The notes: generated by a model from the sequence alone, not told the origin. Shown: positions 9,339 to 18,968, numbered from the stretch's first letter. The stretch: 64,000 nt of DNA from Candidatus Gastranaerophilales bacterium (GCA_944323045.1 CALUQX010000002.1:52477-116476); one strand, 5' to 3'. Program-made: numbers and translations.

Positions 9339-10024
9339 TAATTCATAACTCCAAGCTTGTGGCATGCTTCTAAAGCCGCCATTTGTTCAGCCTCTTTTTT
9401 ACTTTTACCTGTGCCTTTGCCTACTACACGTCCCTGATATTCGACTTCTATATTAAAAGTTTTGTTATGTTCAGGTCCCTCAGTACTTACTGTTTTATAC
9501 ACAGGTCTTTCTTTTGTTAATCCTTGAGTGTACTCTTGTAATACGGCTTTTGCATTGTATTTTTCAGGACTGTTATTTATATCTTCAATGTAAGGTACAA
9601 AAGTTTTTTCTATAAATTTATACAATTCAGGTAGTTTGCCGTCAAGTTGATATGCTCCTAAAAGCGCTTCAAAAGAACAGGCGCGGATAGATTCCAGTTT
9701 TCTGCAGCCCTGTTTTTCTTCGTGTTTTGCAAGAATTATCAAATCTACAAGTCCAAGTGCTGTACTAATTTTTGCAAGCATATTATCAGACACGACAACC
9801 GAACGTATTTTAGAAAGTTCACCTTCAGCATAATCAGGGTATTTTTTGTACAATATATCTGATATTGTAAATTTTAATACGGCGTCTCCAAGAAACTCCA
9901 GGCGTTCATAGTGAGCATTTATACCAAGATTGTTTTCTATGGCAAAAGACGGATGCGTCAATGCTGCCTTTATGAGTTGTTTGTTGTTGACCTTTATTCC
10001 GAATATATCTTCAACAGTTTTCAT
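9338..10024 (-). CDS. rnc: Ribonuclease III
   Basis: Double-strand-specific RNase for rRNA and mRNA processing. Seen: the catalytic-domain signature YERLEFLGDAVL near residues 40-51, the second acidic cluster FEALLGAYQLDG near 118-129, and a C-terminal dsRNA-binding domain from NAKAVLQEY to KKEAEQMAALEA. 228 residues, standard length. One base separates it from cdsA and it overlaps rpe by one base. Confidence 0.96.
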   Translation of the reverse strand: MKTVEDIFGIKVNNKQLIKAALTHPSFAIENNLGINAHYERLEFLGDAVLKFTISDILYKKYPDYAEGELSKIRSVVVSDNMLAKISTALGLVDLIILAKHEEKQGCRKLESIRACSFEALLGAYQLDGKLPELYKFIEKTFVPYIEDINNSPEKYNAKAVLQEYTQGLTKERPVYKTVSTEGPEHNKTFNIEVEYQGRVVGKGTGKSKKEAEQMAALEACHKLGVMN

Positions 10025-10025
10025 T

Positions 10026-10889
10026 TTAGAACAGTCCTTTAATAAATCCTGCTGCTTGATTAACTATTTCGTGGTTAAAAACAAAATAGCGGCAGAAGTA
10101 ATACATAACAGGTATAGTCAAAACAAAACTGTCAGCCCTGTCTAAAAATCCGCCGTGCCCCGGAAGTGTGTTGCCGGAATCTTTGACCCCTGCATCACGT
10201 TTTATGAGGCTTTCGCATAAATCACCGATTTGGGCGAATGTTGTACAAAGCAAGCCGGCGATAATATATACATACCAGTCTAACCCGAGAAAACATCCGA
10301 TAACTGACGCTCCAATAACAGCAGAAATAGCTCCGCCGATAGACCCTTCTATTGTTTTATTCGGACTTATTACCGGCGCAAGTTTGTGACGCCCCCAGTA
10401 TGTTCCAGCGTAATAACAGCCGACATCTGTCATAAGTATTGCAACAAACATCATTACAACAAATCCCAGACCGTCATTGAACTGTAAAGAGTGAAGATCA
10501 CGTAAAAATAACAGGTGCATAGGAAACCAGCCGCAATATACAAACCCTAAAATTGTTGTAGCCACATTTGCAATATATGGCTGGCGTCCTCTGAACAACA
10601 CCCACATAAATGCCATCATTGAACACAAAGTCAGCGCTATTGCTACAAGATTGAATTTTTGAAAATATGCAATTGCAGCTAATAACACTTCTGAGGCGAG
10701 TATAATTTTTAAACTCGGGTAAAATCCTTTATGTTCAAGTATTTTAACGTACTCTTTAGACGCAAAAAATACAACAAAAAGGACAAGCGCAAGTAGTGCA
10801 ATGCCGCCGTATATGATACAGCCCATTGCAATTGTTCCCATGATTAATCCTGTCAACATTCTTGTTGCATTTTTGTTCAAAGTTGTCAT
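10026..10889 (-). CDS. cdsA: Phosphatidate cytidylyltransferase
   Basis: Makes CDP-diacylglycerol from phosphatidate and CTP at the inner membrane. Seen: about eight transmembrane helices, the SPNKTIEGSIGG motif near residue 170 and the CDP signature region GDLCESLIKRDAGVKD followed by PGHGGFLDRADS near the C-terminus. 287 residues. Sits between frr and rnc, with its start codon overlapping the frr stop. Confidence 0.95.
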   Translation of the reverse strand: MTTLNKNATRMLTGLIMGTIAMGCIIYGGIALLALVLFVVFFASKEYVKILEHKGFYPSLKIILASEVLLAAIAYFQKFNLVAIALTLCSMMAFMWVLFRGRQPYIANVATTILGFVYCGWFPMHLLFLRDLHSLQFNDGLGFVVMMFVAILMTDVGCYYAGTYWGRHKLAPVISPNKTIEGSIGGAISAVIGASVIGCFLGLDWYVYIIAGLLCTTFAQIGDLCESLIKRDAGVKDSGNTLPGHGGFLDRADSFVLTIPVMYYFCRYFVFNHEIVNQAAGFIKGLF

Positions 10890-11455
10890 TATACTGTCAT
10901 AACCTCTTTTTCTTTTTCTGAAACTGCAGAATCAATTATGCCTGTATATTTATCTGTCAATTTTTGAATTTTATCCTGATTATCTTTAACAGAGTCTTCC
11001 GGCATATTTTCTTCTTTTTCTAATTTTTTAAGGTCATCAGTCATATCGCGGCGGATGTTTCTAACCGCAACTTTGGCTTCTTCACCGAGTTTTTTAACGT
11101 CTTTAACGATTTCTCTTCTGCGTTCTTCTGTCAAAGGCGGGAATGTCAGACGGATACAGATACCGTCACTGTTAGGAGTAATTCCTATTTCAGCCTTGAT
11201 AATCGCTTTTTCTATTTCTTTGATGATTGATTTGTCGTAAGGTGAGATAACAAGTGTTGTACCTTCTTGAACTGTAACCTGAGACATTTGTCTTAGCGGA
11301 GTTGGTACACCATAGTAATCCACCAGAACTTTATCCAAAATCATAGGATTAGCGCGTCCTGAACGGATAGAGCCGAATTCTTTGTGGAGCTGTGTCACAG
11401 CTTTTTCCATTTTTTCTTCGCCGAATAAGAATAATTCTTCTAATGCTTCTGACAT
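10889..11455 (-). CDS. frr: Ribosome recycling factor
   Basis: Splits post-termination ribosomes together with EF-G. Seen: GSIRSGRANPMILDKVLVDYYG, the hallmark RRF segment, plus EIGITPNSDG and RLTFPPLTEERR; the whole protein is the expected three-helix bundle with inserted beta domain. 188 residues. Good ribosome site (GAGGT) before the start. Follows pyrH by 30 bp. Confidence 0.97.
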   Translation of the reverse strand: MSEALEELFLFGEEKMEKAVTQLHKEFGSIRSGRANPMILDKVLVDYYGVPTPLRQMSQVTVQEGTTLVISPYDKSIIKEIEKAIIKAEIGITPNSDGICIRLTFPPLTEERRREIVKDVKKLGEEAKVAVRNIRRDMTDDLKKLEKEENMPEDSVKDNQDKIQKLTDKYTGIIDSAVSEKEKEVMTV

Positions 11456-11485
11456 TTTTTACCTCTTTCAATTGTTAACTGTTAA

Positions 11486-12211
11486 CTAATTTATATAAGT
11501 TCCTATTTCTTTACCGTTAAGTATTTCACATATGCCGTTTTTACGTTCAAAATCAAAAACAACAATTGGAATATTGTTTTGTTTGCATAAAGCGCAGGCG
11601 GATGTATCCATAACTTTCAGACCGTTTTTAATGATATCATCATAGCTGATTTTATCGAGTTTTTTAGCATTTGGATTAATTTTTGGATCATCTGTGTATA
11701 CCCCGTCAACCCCGTTTTTCGCCATAAGCATAGCTTCGGCATTAATTTCAGATGCTCTAAGTGCTGCGGCGGTATCTGTTGTGAAGAACGGATTGCCGGT
11801 GCCAGCAGCGAAGATTACGACTCTGCCTTTTTCTAAATGACGTATTGCACGGTGGCGTATGTATGGTTCTGCTATCTGATTCATTGTAATTGCACTTTGG
11901 ACTCTGCAAGGAATTTTCATCTGATTAAGTGCGCTTTGCAGGGCAATTGCATTCATTACAGTTGCGAGCATTCCTACATAATCGCCGGATGCCTGATCCA
12001 TGCCGAGTTTTGCGCTGTTTTTCATCCCGCGGAAGATATTTCCGCCGCCTACAACAACAGCAATTTCAGCGCCTGCATCACGCGCGGCTTTAATCTCTTC
12101 TGCTATTTGCTGTACAGGATGCTGGTCAATACCGAATTGTTGTTCACCCAGCAATGCCTCTCCGCTTATTTTTAGTAAAATTCGTTTATATTTCAAACTA
12201 TTAAGTTCCAT
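11486..12211 (-). CDS. pyrH: UMP kinase
   Basis: Phosphorylates UMP to UDP (amino-acid-kinase fold, hexameric). Seen: LKISGEALLGEQQFGID at residues 12-28, VVGGGNIFRG near 53, and TDTAAALRASEINAEAM near 144. 241 residues. First gene of the minus-strand run pyrH-frr-cdsA-rnc-rpe; the common partner genes tsf and rpsB are not adjacent. Confidence 0.96.
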   Translation of the reverse strand: MELNSLKYKRILLKISGEALLGEQQFGIDQHPVQQIAEEIKAARDAGAEIAVVVGGGNIFRGMKNSAKLGMDQASGDYVGMLATVMNAIALQSALNQMKIPCRVQSAITMNQIAEPYIRHRAIRHLEKGRVVIFAAGTGNPFFTTDTAAALRASEINAEAMLMAKNGVDGVYTDDPKINPNAKKLDKISYDDIIKNGLKVMDTSACALCKQNNIPIVVFDFERKNGICEILNGKEIGTYIN

Positions 12212-12352
12212 CGGACACCTCTTTATTTAATTTTAGCTTAAACAAATTCAAAGTAAAGCAGGAAATTGTTGTTTTTATATTGTTGTAAAACAATTGTTAA
12301 CTTTTGTTAAAATCTTTAGACGGCGGAAAAGCAGTAACGGCGCGACTTTAAT

Positions 12353-12381
12353 ATTTTTTATATAATTTTTATATAAAAAAT
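12353..12381. promoter_or_regulatory. AT-rich 13-bp palindrome upstream of the RHH gene
   Basis: ATTTTTTATATAA (12353-12365) is repeated inverted at 12369-12381 around TTT. It lies 71 bp before a ribbon-helix-helix repressor gene, so it may be an operator for autoregulation; it could also work as a hairpin. Confidence 0.4.
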
Positions 12382-12452
12382 AGCACTTTTTTAAATCTTG
12401 ATGTTTTTATATAAATACAAGCGAAAATCACACCTAAAGATAAGGAGAATAT

Positions 12453-12641
12453 ATGGCACGAGTATTGATTTCTATGCCTGAAGAATTCTTGAACAAAATT
12501 GACCAGGTTGCAGTCGGAGAAAATCGTTCAAGGAGTGAACTAATCAGGGAGGCACTAAGGACTTACATTTACAAACAAAAAGCACGAGAATCCAGCACAG
12601 CAGCGCGTAATGCTGATTTGTTAGAGGCACTGCTTGAATAA
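12453..12641 (+). CDS. Ribbon-helix-helix (CopG/Arc type) DNA-binding protein
   Basis: A 62-residue protein with the complete RHH fold: beta strand ARVLISMP, helix EEFLNKIDQVAVG, then NRSRSELIREALRTYIYKQK. Such proteins bind DNA as dimers and act as repressors or antitoxins. No toxin gene follows (a terminator and murG do), so it is an orphan regulator by context. AAGGAG lies 7 nt before the ATG. The AT-rich palindrome upstream may be its operator. Confidence 0.85.
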   Translation: MARVLISMPEEFLNKIDQVAVGENRSRSELIREALRTYIYKQKARESSTAARNADLLEALLE

Positions 12642-12700
12642 TCACGGGTTAATGATTTAGCGGTTGTTAATGGAAAAAAGATTGTGGAAAAAAATTATAG

Positions 12701-12721
12701 AAGCCCCTTTTCAAGGGGCTT
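12701..12721. terminator. Bidirectional intrinsic terminator
   Basis: AAGCCCCTT (12701-12709) and AAGGGGCTT (12713-12721) form a 9-bp stem with a 3-nt loop and a T tract on the plus side. Ends both the RHH gene and murG, whose stop codon is directly adjacent. Confidence 0.88.
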
Positions 12722-12722
12722 T

Positions 12723-13862
12723 TTAGGTTGCAATAGATTTCAATTGTTTTACAATGAGTTCAGCGGCGTCATATTTGGCTAATTGCCGTGCACAATTTTG
12801 CATTTGAGCAAGTTTTTCCGGTGAATTAATCAATGAAAACAGCATATCAGATAGATTTTTTTCATTAATTTCACTGTCTTCAATATAAAGTGCTGCCCCT
12901 TTTTCAACTAAAAATTTTGCATTTTTGCGCTGGTGATCGGCTGCTGCATGCGGATAAGGCACAAGAATCGGAGCTATTCCTGCAGCTTCTATTTCAGAAA
13001 GGCTGAGTGAGCCGGAGCGCGAAACTGCAATATCACTCGCTTTTAAGACTTCTGCCATATTATCAAAATATGGACGTATGATTAAGTTTTTATCCTTTTC
13101 ATATTGAGGATAAATTTTTAAAAGTTGTTCAATTACCCGTTCAAAATTCTTTTTGCCTGTTTGGAAAATCACCTGAATATCGTTTTGCGAAAGTTTTTTC
13201 AAAAGGCATACTGCTGCATTGTTAATAGACATTGCACCCTGTGAGCCGCCCATTACGCAAATGGTTATTTTGTTTTCTATTCCCAGAGATTTTCTTGCGT
13301 TTTCTTTTGTGAGTGTTTTGAATTCTGCGCGGATAGGGTTGCCGTTAATCAGGCAGTTTTTGTTATTTATATATTTTTTCGCACAATCAAATGCAAGCGA
13401 AACTATTTTGGCATATCTTGCAAGCCCTCTTGTGACAAGCCCCGGCTGTGCATCACAGTCGTGCATCATATACGGTGTAAATCGTTTTTTATTACCTCTT
13501 ACAAATGACATACAAGCCATTAAAATAGGCGCTGAAACATATCCGCCGGTGCCAAAGACTGCATCAGGCTTGTATTTCCATATATAAAAACAGCATTTTA
13601 GCCATGCGAGCCAGAGTTGAAACGCCCACTTTACAAAGGAGAATCCAAAACGCCGCGGCATTCCGTGTACATTAATGCCTAAAAATTTGATGTTTTTTTT
13701 AGTTACTATGTTATATTCAAGGTTATGCGGGTTGCCAATATAATATAAATCTTTTGTCTCTTCATCATTTAGCAGCTCTTCTGCTACTGCAATTGCAGGA
13801 TAAATATGTCCGCCTGTGCCGCCGCCTGTTATAAAATATGTGTATTTTTTATCAGACACCAT
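12723..13862 (-). CDS. murG: UDP-GlcNAc:undecaprenyl-PP-MurNAc-pentapeptide GlcNAc transferase
   Basis: Makes lipid II from lipid I on the inner face of the cytoplasmic membrane (GT28, GT-B fold). Seen: TGGGTGGHIYPAIAVAEEL at residues 12-30, VMGGSQGAMSINNA near 205, SRSGSLSLSEIEAAG near 290 and PYPHAAADHQRKNA just after. 379 residues. Overlaps ftsW by 11 bp. Last gene of the cell-wall cluster. Confidence 0.97.
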   Translation of the reverse strand: MVSDKKYTYFITGGGTGGHIYPAIAVAEELLNDEETKDLYYIGNPHNLEYNIVTKKNIKFLGINVHGMPRRFGFSFVKWAFQLWLAWLKCCFYIWKYKPDAVFGTGGYVSAPILMACMSFVRGNKKRFTPYMMHDCDAQPGLVTRGLARYAKIVSLAFDCAKKYINNKNCLINGNPIRAEFKTLTKENARKSLGIENKITICVMGGSQGAMSINNAAVCLLKKLSQNDIQVIFQTGKKNFERVIEQLLKIYPQYEKDKNLIIRPYFDNMAEVLKASDIAVSRSGSLSLSEIEAAGIAPILVPYPHAAADHQRKNAKFLVEKGAALYIEDSEINEKNLSDMLFSLINSPEKLAQMQNCARQLAKYDAAELIVKQLKSIAT

Positions 13863-15039
13863 GATTGTTCCTTATTTTCATAATTCGTTTTTTGGATATA
13901 TTCAAGAGAATTCCTATCATAATCATAGACACAATGAGTGAAGACCCGCCATAACTTATAAACGGCAGCGGAACACCTGTTGTAGGCAGGAATGAGCTTG
14001 CAACACTCATATTCATAAATGCTTGAAATCCTATTGAGAAGGTTAACCCTACCGCGAGGATTTTTCCGTACATATCAGGACATCTTGCTGCTATTAAAAA
14101 TCCGCGGTGGATAAGTGTGAAGAAAAGACCGATTACCAGCAGACAGCCTAAAAAGCCCAGTTCTTCCGCAATAATTGCAAAAATAAAGTCAGTATGGCAT
14201 TCCGGCAGATAGGAAAGTTTTTGTATTGAACCGCCGTAGCCGACACCGCTGAAACCGCCTGATGCAAATGCAATTAATGATTGAATAATGTTGTATCCGG
14301 CGCCGAGCGGGTCAATTTCAGGATTTGTCCATGTTTTTAAACGTTGGAGCTGGTAAGGTTTGATAATAGTTGTTGCGGCAATTATTACGGCTGTTAAGCC
14401 CGCACCGACACAGCTTAAGAATAGTTTCATGGAACCGCCGGCGCAGAGAAACATCACAACAGAAGTCGCCAAAAGCAGAATAACCATACTTAAGTTTGGC
14501 TGAATAAAAATCAATCCCATCATTACAAGTATAGGGATAAACGCCCATACCCATTTTTCCTGATCAAGAAGGTTTGCATCTTTTCTGAAAGCGTGGGCAA
14601 GCAGTAATACAACCGCCGGTTTCGCAAATTCAGATGGCTGCAATTGGAATCCTGCAATATTAATCCATCTTTTGGCTCCGTTTACCGTGACCCCGAGAGG
14701 AGTAAAATCTACAAGTATAAGAGAAACAATTATCCCCAGCATAAGGATTAAATTCCAGTCCGCAAGTTTTTTGTAGTCGTAATTGGAAAAGAATTTAAGT
14801 CCGAAAAATCCGACAACAAAACATATTACCTGTTTTATCAAAAATTGTGCAGGATTACCTCCCTCATCAAGGCATTTGGGCGCAGTTGCAGAAAATATCG
14901 CCATGAATCCCATAACAATAAGAAATGTGACTACGATTAACAAAGTTTTGTCAGGAGAAGACACTATGACACTTTGTATCGGGCGTTCATCATATTTGGA
15001 TATTCTTTCTCTACTGCTTATTGATCTTTGATAATACAT
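13852..15039 (-). CDS. ftsW: SEDS peptidoglycan glycosyltransferase FtsW
   Basis: Septal peptidoglycan polymerase of the SEDS family. Seen: about ten transmembrane helices, the NGAKRWINIAGFQLQPSEFAK motif (middle of the protein) and the C-terminal TTGVPLPFISYGGSSL. The in-frame ORF extends 27 codons further upstream into murD, but the ATG at 15039 starts a typical FtsW N-terminus (MYYQRSISSRERIS) and has GAGGAAGGG about 12 nt upstream, giving 395 residues and a 29-bp overlap with murD. Confidence 0.93.
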   Translation of the reverse strand: MYYQRSISSRERISKYDERPIQSVIVSSPDKTLLIVVTFLIVMGFMAIFSATAPKCLDEGGNPAQFLIKQVICFVVGFFGLKFFSNYDYKKLADWNLILMLGIIVSLILVDFTPLGVTVNGAKRWINIAGFQLQPSEFAKPAVVLLLAHAFRKDANLLDQEKWVWAFIPILVMMGLIFIQPNLSMVILLLATSVVMFLCAGGSMKLFLSCVGAGLTAVIIAATTIIKPYQLQRLKTWTNPEIDPLGAGYNIIQSLIAFASGGFSGVGYGGSIQKLSYLPECHTDFIFAIIAEELGFLGCLLVIGLFFTLIHRGFLIAARCPDMYGKILAVGLTFSIGFQAFMNMSVASSFLPTTGVPLPFISYGGSSLIVSMIMIGILLNISKKRIMKIRNNHGV

Positions 15040-16363
15040 CCTGCTTGAAAACCCTTCCTCTTTCTTCGTAACCGGAGAACATATCAAAGCTTGCACATGC
15101 CGGTGATAACAATACAACATCAGGATGAAGTTCTATTGCTTTATCAACTGCAGCTTCAAATGTATCTTCTCTTATTATATTGTTAAATTTATTTTGTTTC
15201 AAATTTTCTTCAAATCTGTCGGCGGCTTCACCAATCAGAATAACTGTTTTGATGTGTTTGTTTATGGCATCGCAAAACTCTTTTAAATCGGTATTTTTGT
15301 CCCGTCCGCCGGCAATTAAAGCCACATCACAGTTGTTAAATGAGCGTATTGCAACCAGTGACGCTTCAGGGTTTGTGGCTTTTGAATCGTTATAGAAAAC
15401 TGTTTTGCCGGATTGAGCAAATTTTTCTAACCTGTGCTCAGGAACCTTGAATGTCATTATTGCATTCCTTATGACATCATTTTCAACGCCTGATAGTTTA
15501 GCACAGATTATTGCACACATTACATTTTGATAATTGTGTTCACCAATTAACGGACAGTCTGTCAGCGTGATAATTTTTTCTTCTTTGCCGTTATGCTTGT
15601 AAAAAATTGCCTCATCCTTGATATAAGAACAATTTTCGCCTTTTTCTGCTGCAAAAAGAAAAATTTCGCCATCACAGTGTTTAGAGAACTCAAGCAGTTT
15701 TTCATCTTTTGCGTTCAAAACAGAATATTGCGGAGCCTGCGGTTTTTTGAAGATTTTGGCTTTTGCTTTAAAGTAATTTTCTAATCCGCCATGCCAGTCA
15801 ATATGGTCAGGCGTGAAGTTTGTGAATACAGAAATCCGCGGCGTAAATTCTTTTGTATATTCAAGCTGGAATGAACTGCATTCACATACAAAATAATCAA
15901 GATCTTCATCAAGCATATCGCATGGCGGAAGACCGTAATTACCGCATGGCACAGCGTTGTAAACTTCATTCAGAATATGTGCGGTTAAGGCGGTAGTTGT
16001 AGTTTTGCCGTTAGTGCCTGTTATTGCAATGAATGGTACTTTAGTCAATTCGTATGCCAGTTCAATTTCAGAAATCACCGGAATATTTTGTGCGTTTAGT
16101 TTTTGCATAATTTCGCTGTGCGGTGGAATCCCGGGACTTGTCACTGCCAGTGTTGAATTATTAATGAATGCATCACTGTGACCGCCTGTCTCAATCTTTA
16201 TTCCGAGTTTGTTTAAAGCGTCAATTTTAGAAAGATATTCAGGTTTTGCCTCTTTTCCTTCTGTTATATAAACTTCAGCCCCGCGTGCAGCCAGACATTT
16301 CGCGGCAGCTATACCGCTTTTTGACAATCCAAGTACCAGAATTTTTTTATCTTTAACTTCCAT
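15011..16363 (-). CDS. murD: UDP-N-acetylmuramoylalanine--D-glutamate ligase
   Basis: Adds D-Glu to UDP-MurNAc-L-Ala, ATP-dependent. Seen: the Rossmann-like N-terminus (ILVLGLSKSGIAAAKCLAARG), the Mur ligase P-loop ITGTNGKTTTTALTAHIL near residues 112-129, TNFTPDHIDWHG near 180 and the C-terminal domain with DSKATNPEASL and SPACASFDMF. 450 residues. Three bases separate it from mraY. Confidence 0.97.
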   Translation of the reverse strand: MEVKDKKILVLGLSKSGIAAAKCLAARGAEVYITEGKEAKPEYLSKIDALNKLGIKIETGGHSDAFINNSTLAVTSPGIPPHSEIMQKLNAQNIPVISEIELAYELTKVPFIAITGTNGKTTTTALTAHILNEVYNAVPCGNYGLPPCDMLDEDLDYFVCECSSFQLEYTKEFTPRISVFTNFTPDHIDWHGGLENYFKAKAKIFKKPQAPQYSVLNAKDEKLLEFSKHCDGEIFLFAAEKGENCSYIKDEAIFYKHNGKEEKIITLTDCPLIGEHNYQNVMCAIICAKLSGVENDVIRNAIMTFKVPEHRLEKFAQSGKTVFYNDSKATNPEASLVAIRSFNNCDVALIAGGRDKNTDLKEFCDAINKHIKTVILIGEAADRFEENLKQNKFNNIIREDTFEAAVDKAIELHPDVVLLSPACASFDMFSGYEERGRVFKQDVLSKINKQ

Positions 16364-16366
16364 TTT

Positions 16367-17347
16367 CTAATTTACTCCTGCACTGTTTAAACAGCAGCAT
16401 AATATTGCCAGAACTGATAATATTGCTGAAACAAGTCCAAAGACTAATACAATTTTTTTCTCACTCCAGCCGCAAAGCTCAAAATGGTGATGAACAGGTG
16501 CCATTTTGAATACTCTTTTGCCTGTCAGTTTAAAACTTGTAACCTGAATAATCACGGACAAAGTTTCCATAACAAAAACAAATCCTATTGCTATCAAGAG
16601 AAATTCAAATTTGCAAATAACAGCAATTGTTCCAAGGAGTCCGCCTATTGCGAGTGAACCGGTATCGCCCATAAATACCTGCGCTTTAGGTTTGTTATAT
16701 TTTAGAAATCCCAGAAGGGCTCCTGCAACGGAGGCTGAAATAATAGCTTCACCGGTATAACCTTTAATTAGAGCAACTATAGCGCAGGCTATGAATGCGA
16801 ACAAACCTGTAAATGCAGCCAGTCCGTCCAGCCCGTCTGTCAGGTTATACGCATTTGATGACCCAGTGATTACAAACACAGCAAAAATCGGATACAGCCA
16901 GCCTAAATTTATTGCGTAGTGTCCGATATCAACAAGTGTTGCATTGTTAGAAGTCATTATTAAATACAGGGTTGGCAAAAGTGCTATGGCAATTTGTCTT
17001 AGCAGTTTGCCGCGCGGAGTTAAGCCGTCATTTCCTTTTCCTTTAATTTTTATATAGTCGTCTTGAAATCCTGCAAATGCGTAAAATAAAAGAGTTATCA
17101 ATGTGATAAACGCAGCTGTGGTAAGAGTTTCAGCCATTAATAAAGTTATTATTGATGAAATAATTATGGCAAGAATTATAAAAACACCGCCGGTAGTTGG
17201 AGTCCCTTGCTTTTGGGCGTGTGCTTCAGGTGCACAGTCTTTTATGTATTGACCAATCATTTTTTTCTTCAAAAAATCGATATATGGCACCCCGAAAAGC
17301 AGACACAATATTAAGCCGAGCAAAAACGCTACAGTTATCATTATCAT
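16367..17347 (-). CDS. mraY: Phospho-N-acetylmuramoyl-pentapeptide-transferase
   Basis: Forms lipid I on undecaprenyl phosphate. Seen: about ten transmembrane helices, QGTPTTGGVFIIL near the N-terminus, QDDYIKIKGKGNDGLTPRGK, NAYNLTDGLDGLAAF, QVFMGDTGSLAIGG and HHHFELCGWSEKKIV, the ordered catalytic loops of the family. 326 residues. Overlaps murF by 4 bp. Confidence 0.97.
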   Translation of the reverse strand: MIMITVAFLLGLILCLLFGVPYIDFLKKKMIGQYIKDCAPEAHAQKQGTPTTGGVFIILAIIISSIITLLMAETLTTAAFITLITLLFYAFAGFQDDYIKIKGKGNDGLTPRGKLLRQIAIALLPTLYLIMTSNNATLVDIGHYAINLGWLYPIFAVFVITGSSNAYNLTDGLDGLAAFTGLFAFIACAIVALIKGYTGEAIISASVAGALLGFLKYNKPKAQVFMGDTGSLAIGGLLGTIAVICKFEFLLIAIGFVFVMETLSVIIQVTSFKLTGKRVFKMAPVHHHFELCGWSEKKIVLVFGLVSAILSVLAILCCCLNSAGVN

Positions 17348-18687
17348 TGGTGTTTATCTCCCTCTTTTACGGTTTGTATAATCTCTTCAAATTTCATAGT
17401 CCTTGAAGCCTTTAAAAATATTGTAGTACCGACATCAAGATTATCAAGAATGTAACGAGATGTTTCGAAATTGTTGTCAAAACTTTTTACATCAAATCCG
17501 AATTTTGCGAGTTCTTCACCTGTATAACGTGCCAGATCTCCAACTGTTATGAATTTGATATTTTTATTATTCTCTTTATTGCCGAGATAGTCTCCGACTT
17601 CTCTATGGAATTCTATTTCTTGATCTCCGAGTTCGCCCATATTCCCGATAACAACAACAGGATTTTTATAGAGTTCTACAAAAGTTGATACGGAGGCTTT
17701 CATAGAATCCGGATTGGCATTGTAACTGTCATTTATGAATTTTAAGCCTTTAATCTCTTCTACTTCCCAGCGTTTTTCGATAGGATGATAGTTATAGAGA
17801 CCTTTTTTGATTTTTTCGTAAGAGAGTCCGAGTTTTTTTGCGAGTTCAATTGCCGCGAGTGAATTTTCTACGTTATAATTGCCTTCGACCTGTAATTCAT
17901 ATTCTTCATTTTTGTATATGAATTTAGTATAAGAAGGGCGACTTTCCATGATTGTTACGTCATTAATTGAATAAAATATTTTTTCGCCGTCAAAGTTTAC
18001 AAAGTCACGGATTCGTTTGCTGTCATTAGCAATAAGTGTTCCGTCAGGTTTTTGATATTTTGTAATTTCGCATTTGGCTTTGGCGATGTTGTCAAGCGAG
18101 CCGAGTCTGCCTATGTGCGCGGAACCTACATTAACGATTATTGAATAATCCGGTTGAGTATATTTTGACAGCAGTTCAATTTCACCTTGAGCGCGCATAC
18201 CCATTTCTATTATAAGGATTTGAGTGTCGACAGGCATGGAAAGAACAGTCTGGCAGAATCCTATTTCGTTGTTATGATTGGAATAAGTTTTATGTGTTTT
18301 GAAATTTTCTGACAAAACTGAATAAACCATTTCTTTTGTTGTTGTTTTGCCTGAACTTCCGGTAATAGCCACTGTTATGGGGTTGAATTTGTTTCGTGCG
18401 TAGTTAGCAACAGCCATATATGCAAGAAGGGTATTTTCTACTTTGAGGACAATTTTAGCGTTTGGCGGAAAACTATCACAAGTAACAAAGCATCCTGCGG
18501 CGCCTTTGTTTATCGCATCCAGACAGAACTTTTCGCCGTCGAATTTAGCACCTTTTAAAGGCAGATATATGTCGTTTTCTGAAATGGTTCTTGTATCAGT
18601 TGAGATACTGAAACTTCCGCCGGACAGTTCGTTTTTTAAAATTTTTGCGTTAGTTGCTTTAATAATTTCGTCGATTGTAAATTTCAT
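17344..18687 (-). CDS. murF: UDP-N-acetylmuramoyl-tripeptide--D-alanyl-D-alanine ligase
   Basis: Adds D-Ala-D-Ala to the muropeptide precursor. Seen: N-terminal DTRTISENDIYLPLKG, the P-loop AITGSSGKTTTKEMVYSVL near 107-125, NVGSAHIGRLGS near 186 and FINDSYNANPDSMKASV near 318. 447 residues. First gene of murF-mraY-murD-ftsW-murG; murE and murC are not here. No Shine-Dalgarno is evident and a CATAAT box (18695-18700, minus strand) lies 7 nt before the ATG, so this may be a leaderless transcript. Confidence 0.96.
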   Translation of the reverse strand: MKFTIDEIIKATNAKILKNELSGGSFSISTDTRTISENDIYLPLKGAKFDGEKFCLDAINKGAAGCFVTCDSFPPNAKIVLKVENTLLAYMAVANYARNKFNPITVAITGSSGKTTTKEMVYSVLSENFKTHKTYSNHNNEIGFCQTVLSMPVDTQILIIEMGMRAQGEIELLSKYTQPDYSIIVNVGSAHIGRLGSLDNIAKAKCEITKYQKPDGTLIANDSKRIRDFVNFDGEKIFYSINDVTIMESRPSYTKFIYKNEEYELQVEGNYNVENSLAAIELAKKLGLSYEKIKKGLYNYHPIEKRWEVEEIKGLKFINDSYNANPDSMKASVSTFVELYKNPVVVIGNMGELGDQEIEFHREVGDYLGNKENNKNIKFITVGDLARYTGEELAKFGFDVKSFDNNFETSRYILDNLDVGTTIFLKASRTMKFEEIIQTVKEGDKHQ

Positions 18688-18833
18688 AACATAAATTATG
18701 ATACTCCAAAAAATTTATAGGGAGTATAAAGTTAATAAATATTAATACTACTTGACATTCGCCGTTCAGTGAAGGATAATGACAGATGTATTAGTAGTGG
18801 TAACTCGTTATGTAAATCTTTACATTACAGCCG

Positions 18834-18968
18834 AAACTTTAAAAACAGGTGCGAGGGATAAGTCCTGCAAAGATAGACAAAATCTAAAAGGAGTACCCGA
18901 GTGCATTAACAAAACAAAGCCGGTATTAAGAAAATTGACGGAATAAAAACAGAAATTTTCAAAAGGCG
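18834..18968 (+). ncRNA. Structured leader element, copy A, upstream of rplU
   Basis: Lies in the 344-nt gap before rplU and is strongly similar to a second element before rpmA. Conserved parts: TGCGAGGG (18850-18857), a GGGA-TAAG-TCCT hairpin, CCCGAGTGCA (18896-18905), ACAAAACAAAGCCGG then TAAGAAAA and GACGGAATAAAAACAG. TGC/GCA plus GGG/CCC can close a long stem around a GA/GA internal loop, which competes with the small hairpin. Not recognised as a known leader family. Confidence 0.6.

Noticed and set aside
12453..12641. Toxin-antitoxin pair with the RHH protein as antitoxin
   Set aside because: The next 80 bp contain only a terminator and the convergent murG gene; no toxin ORF is adjacent.
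18834..18968. Known riboswitch classes (cyclic-di-GMP, guanidine, ZTP, fluoride) for the rplU leader
   Set aside because: The conserved cores of these classes, as I know them, do not fit; only short similarities such as ACAAAGCC are present.
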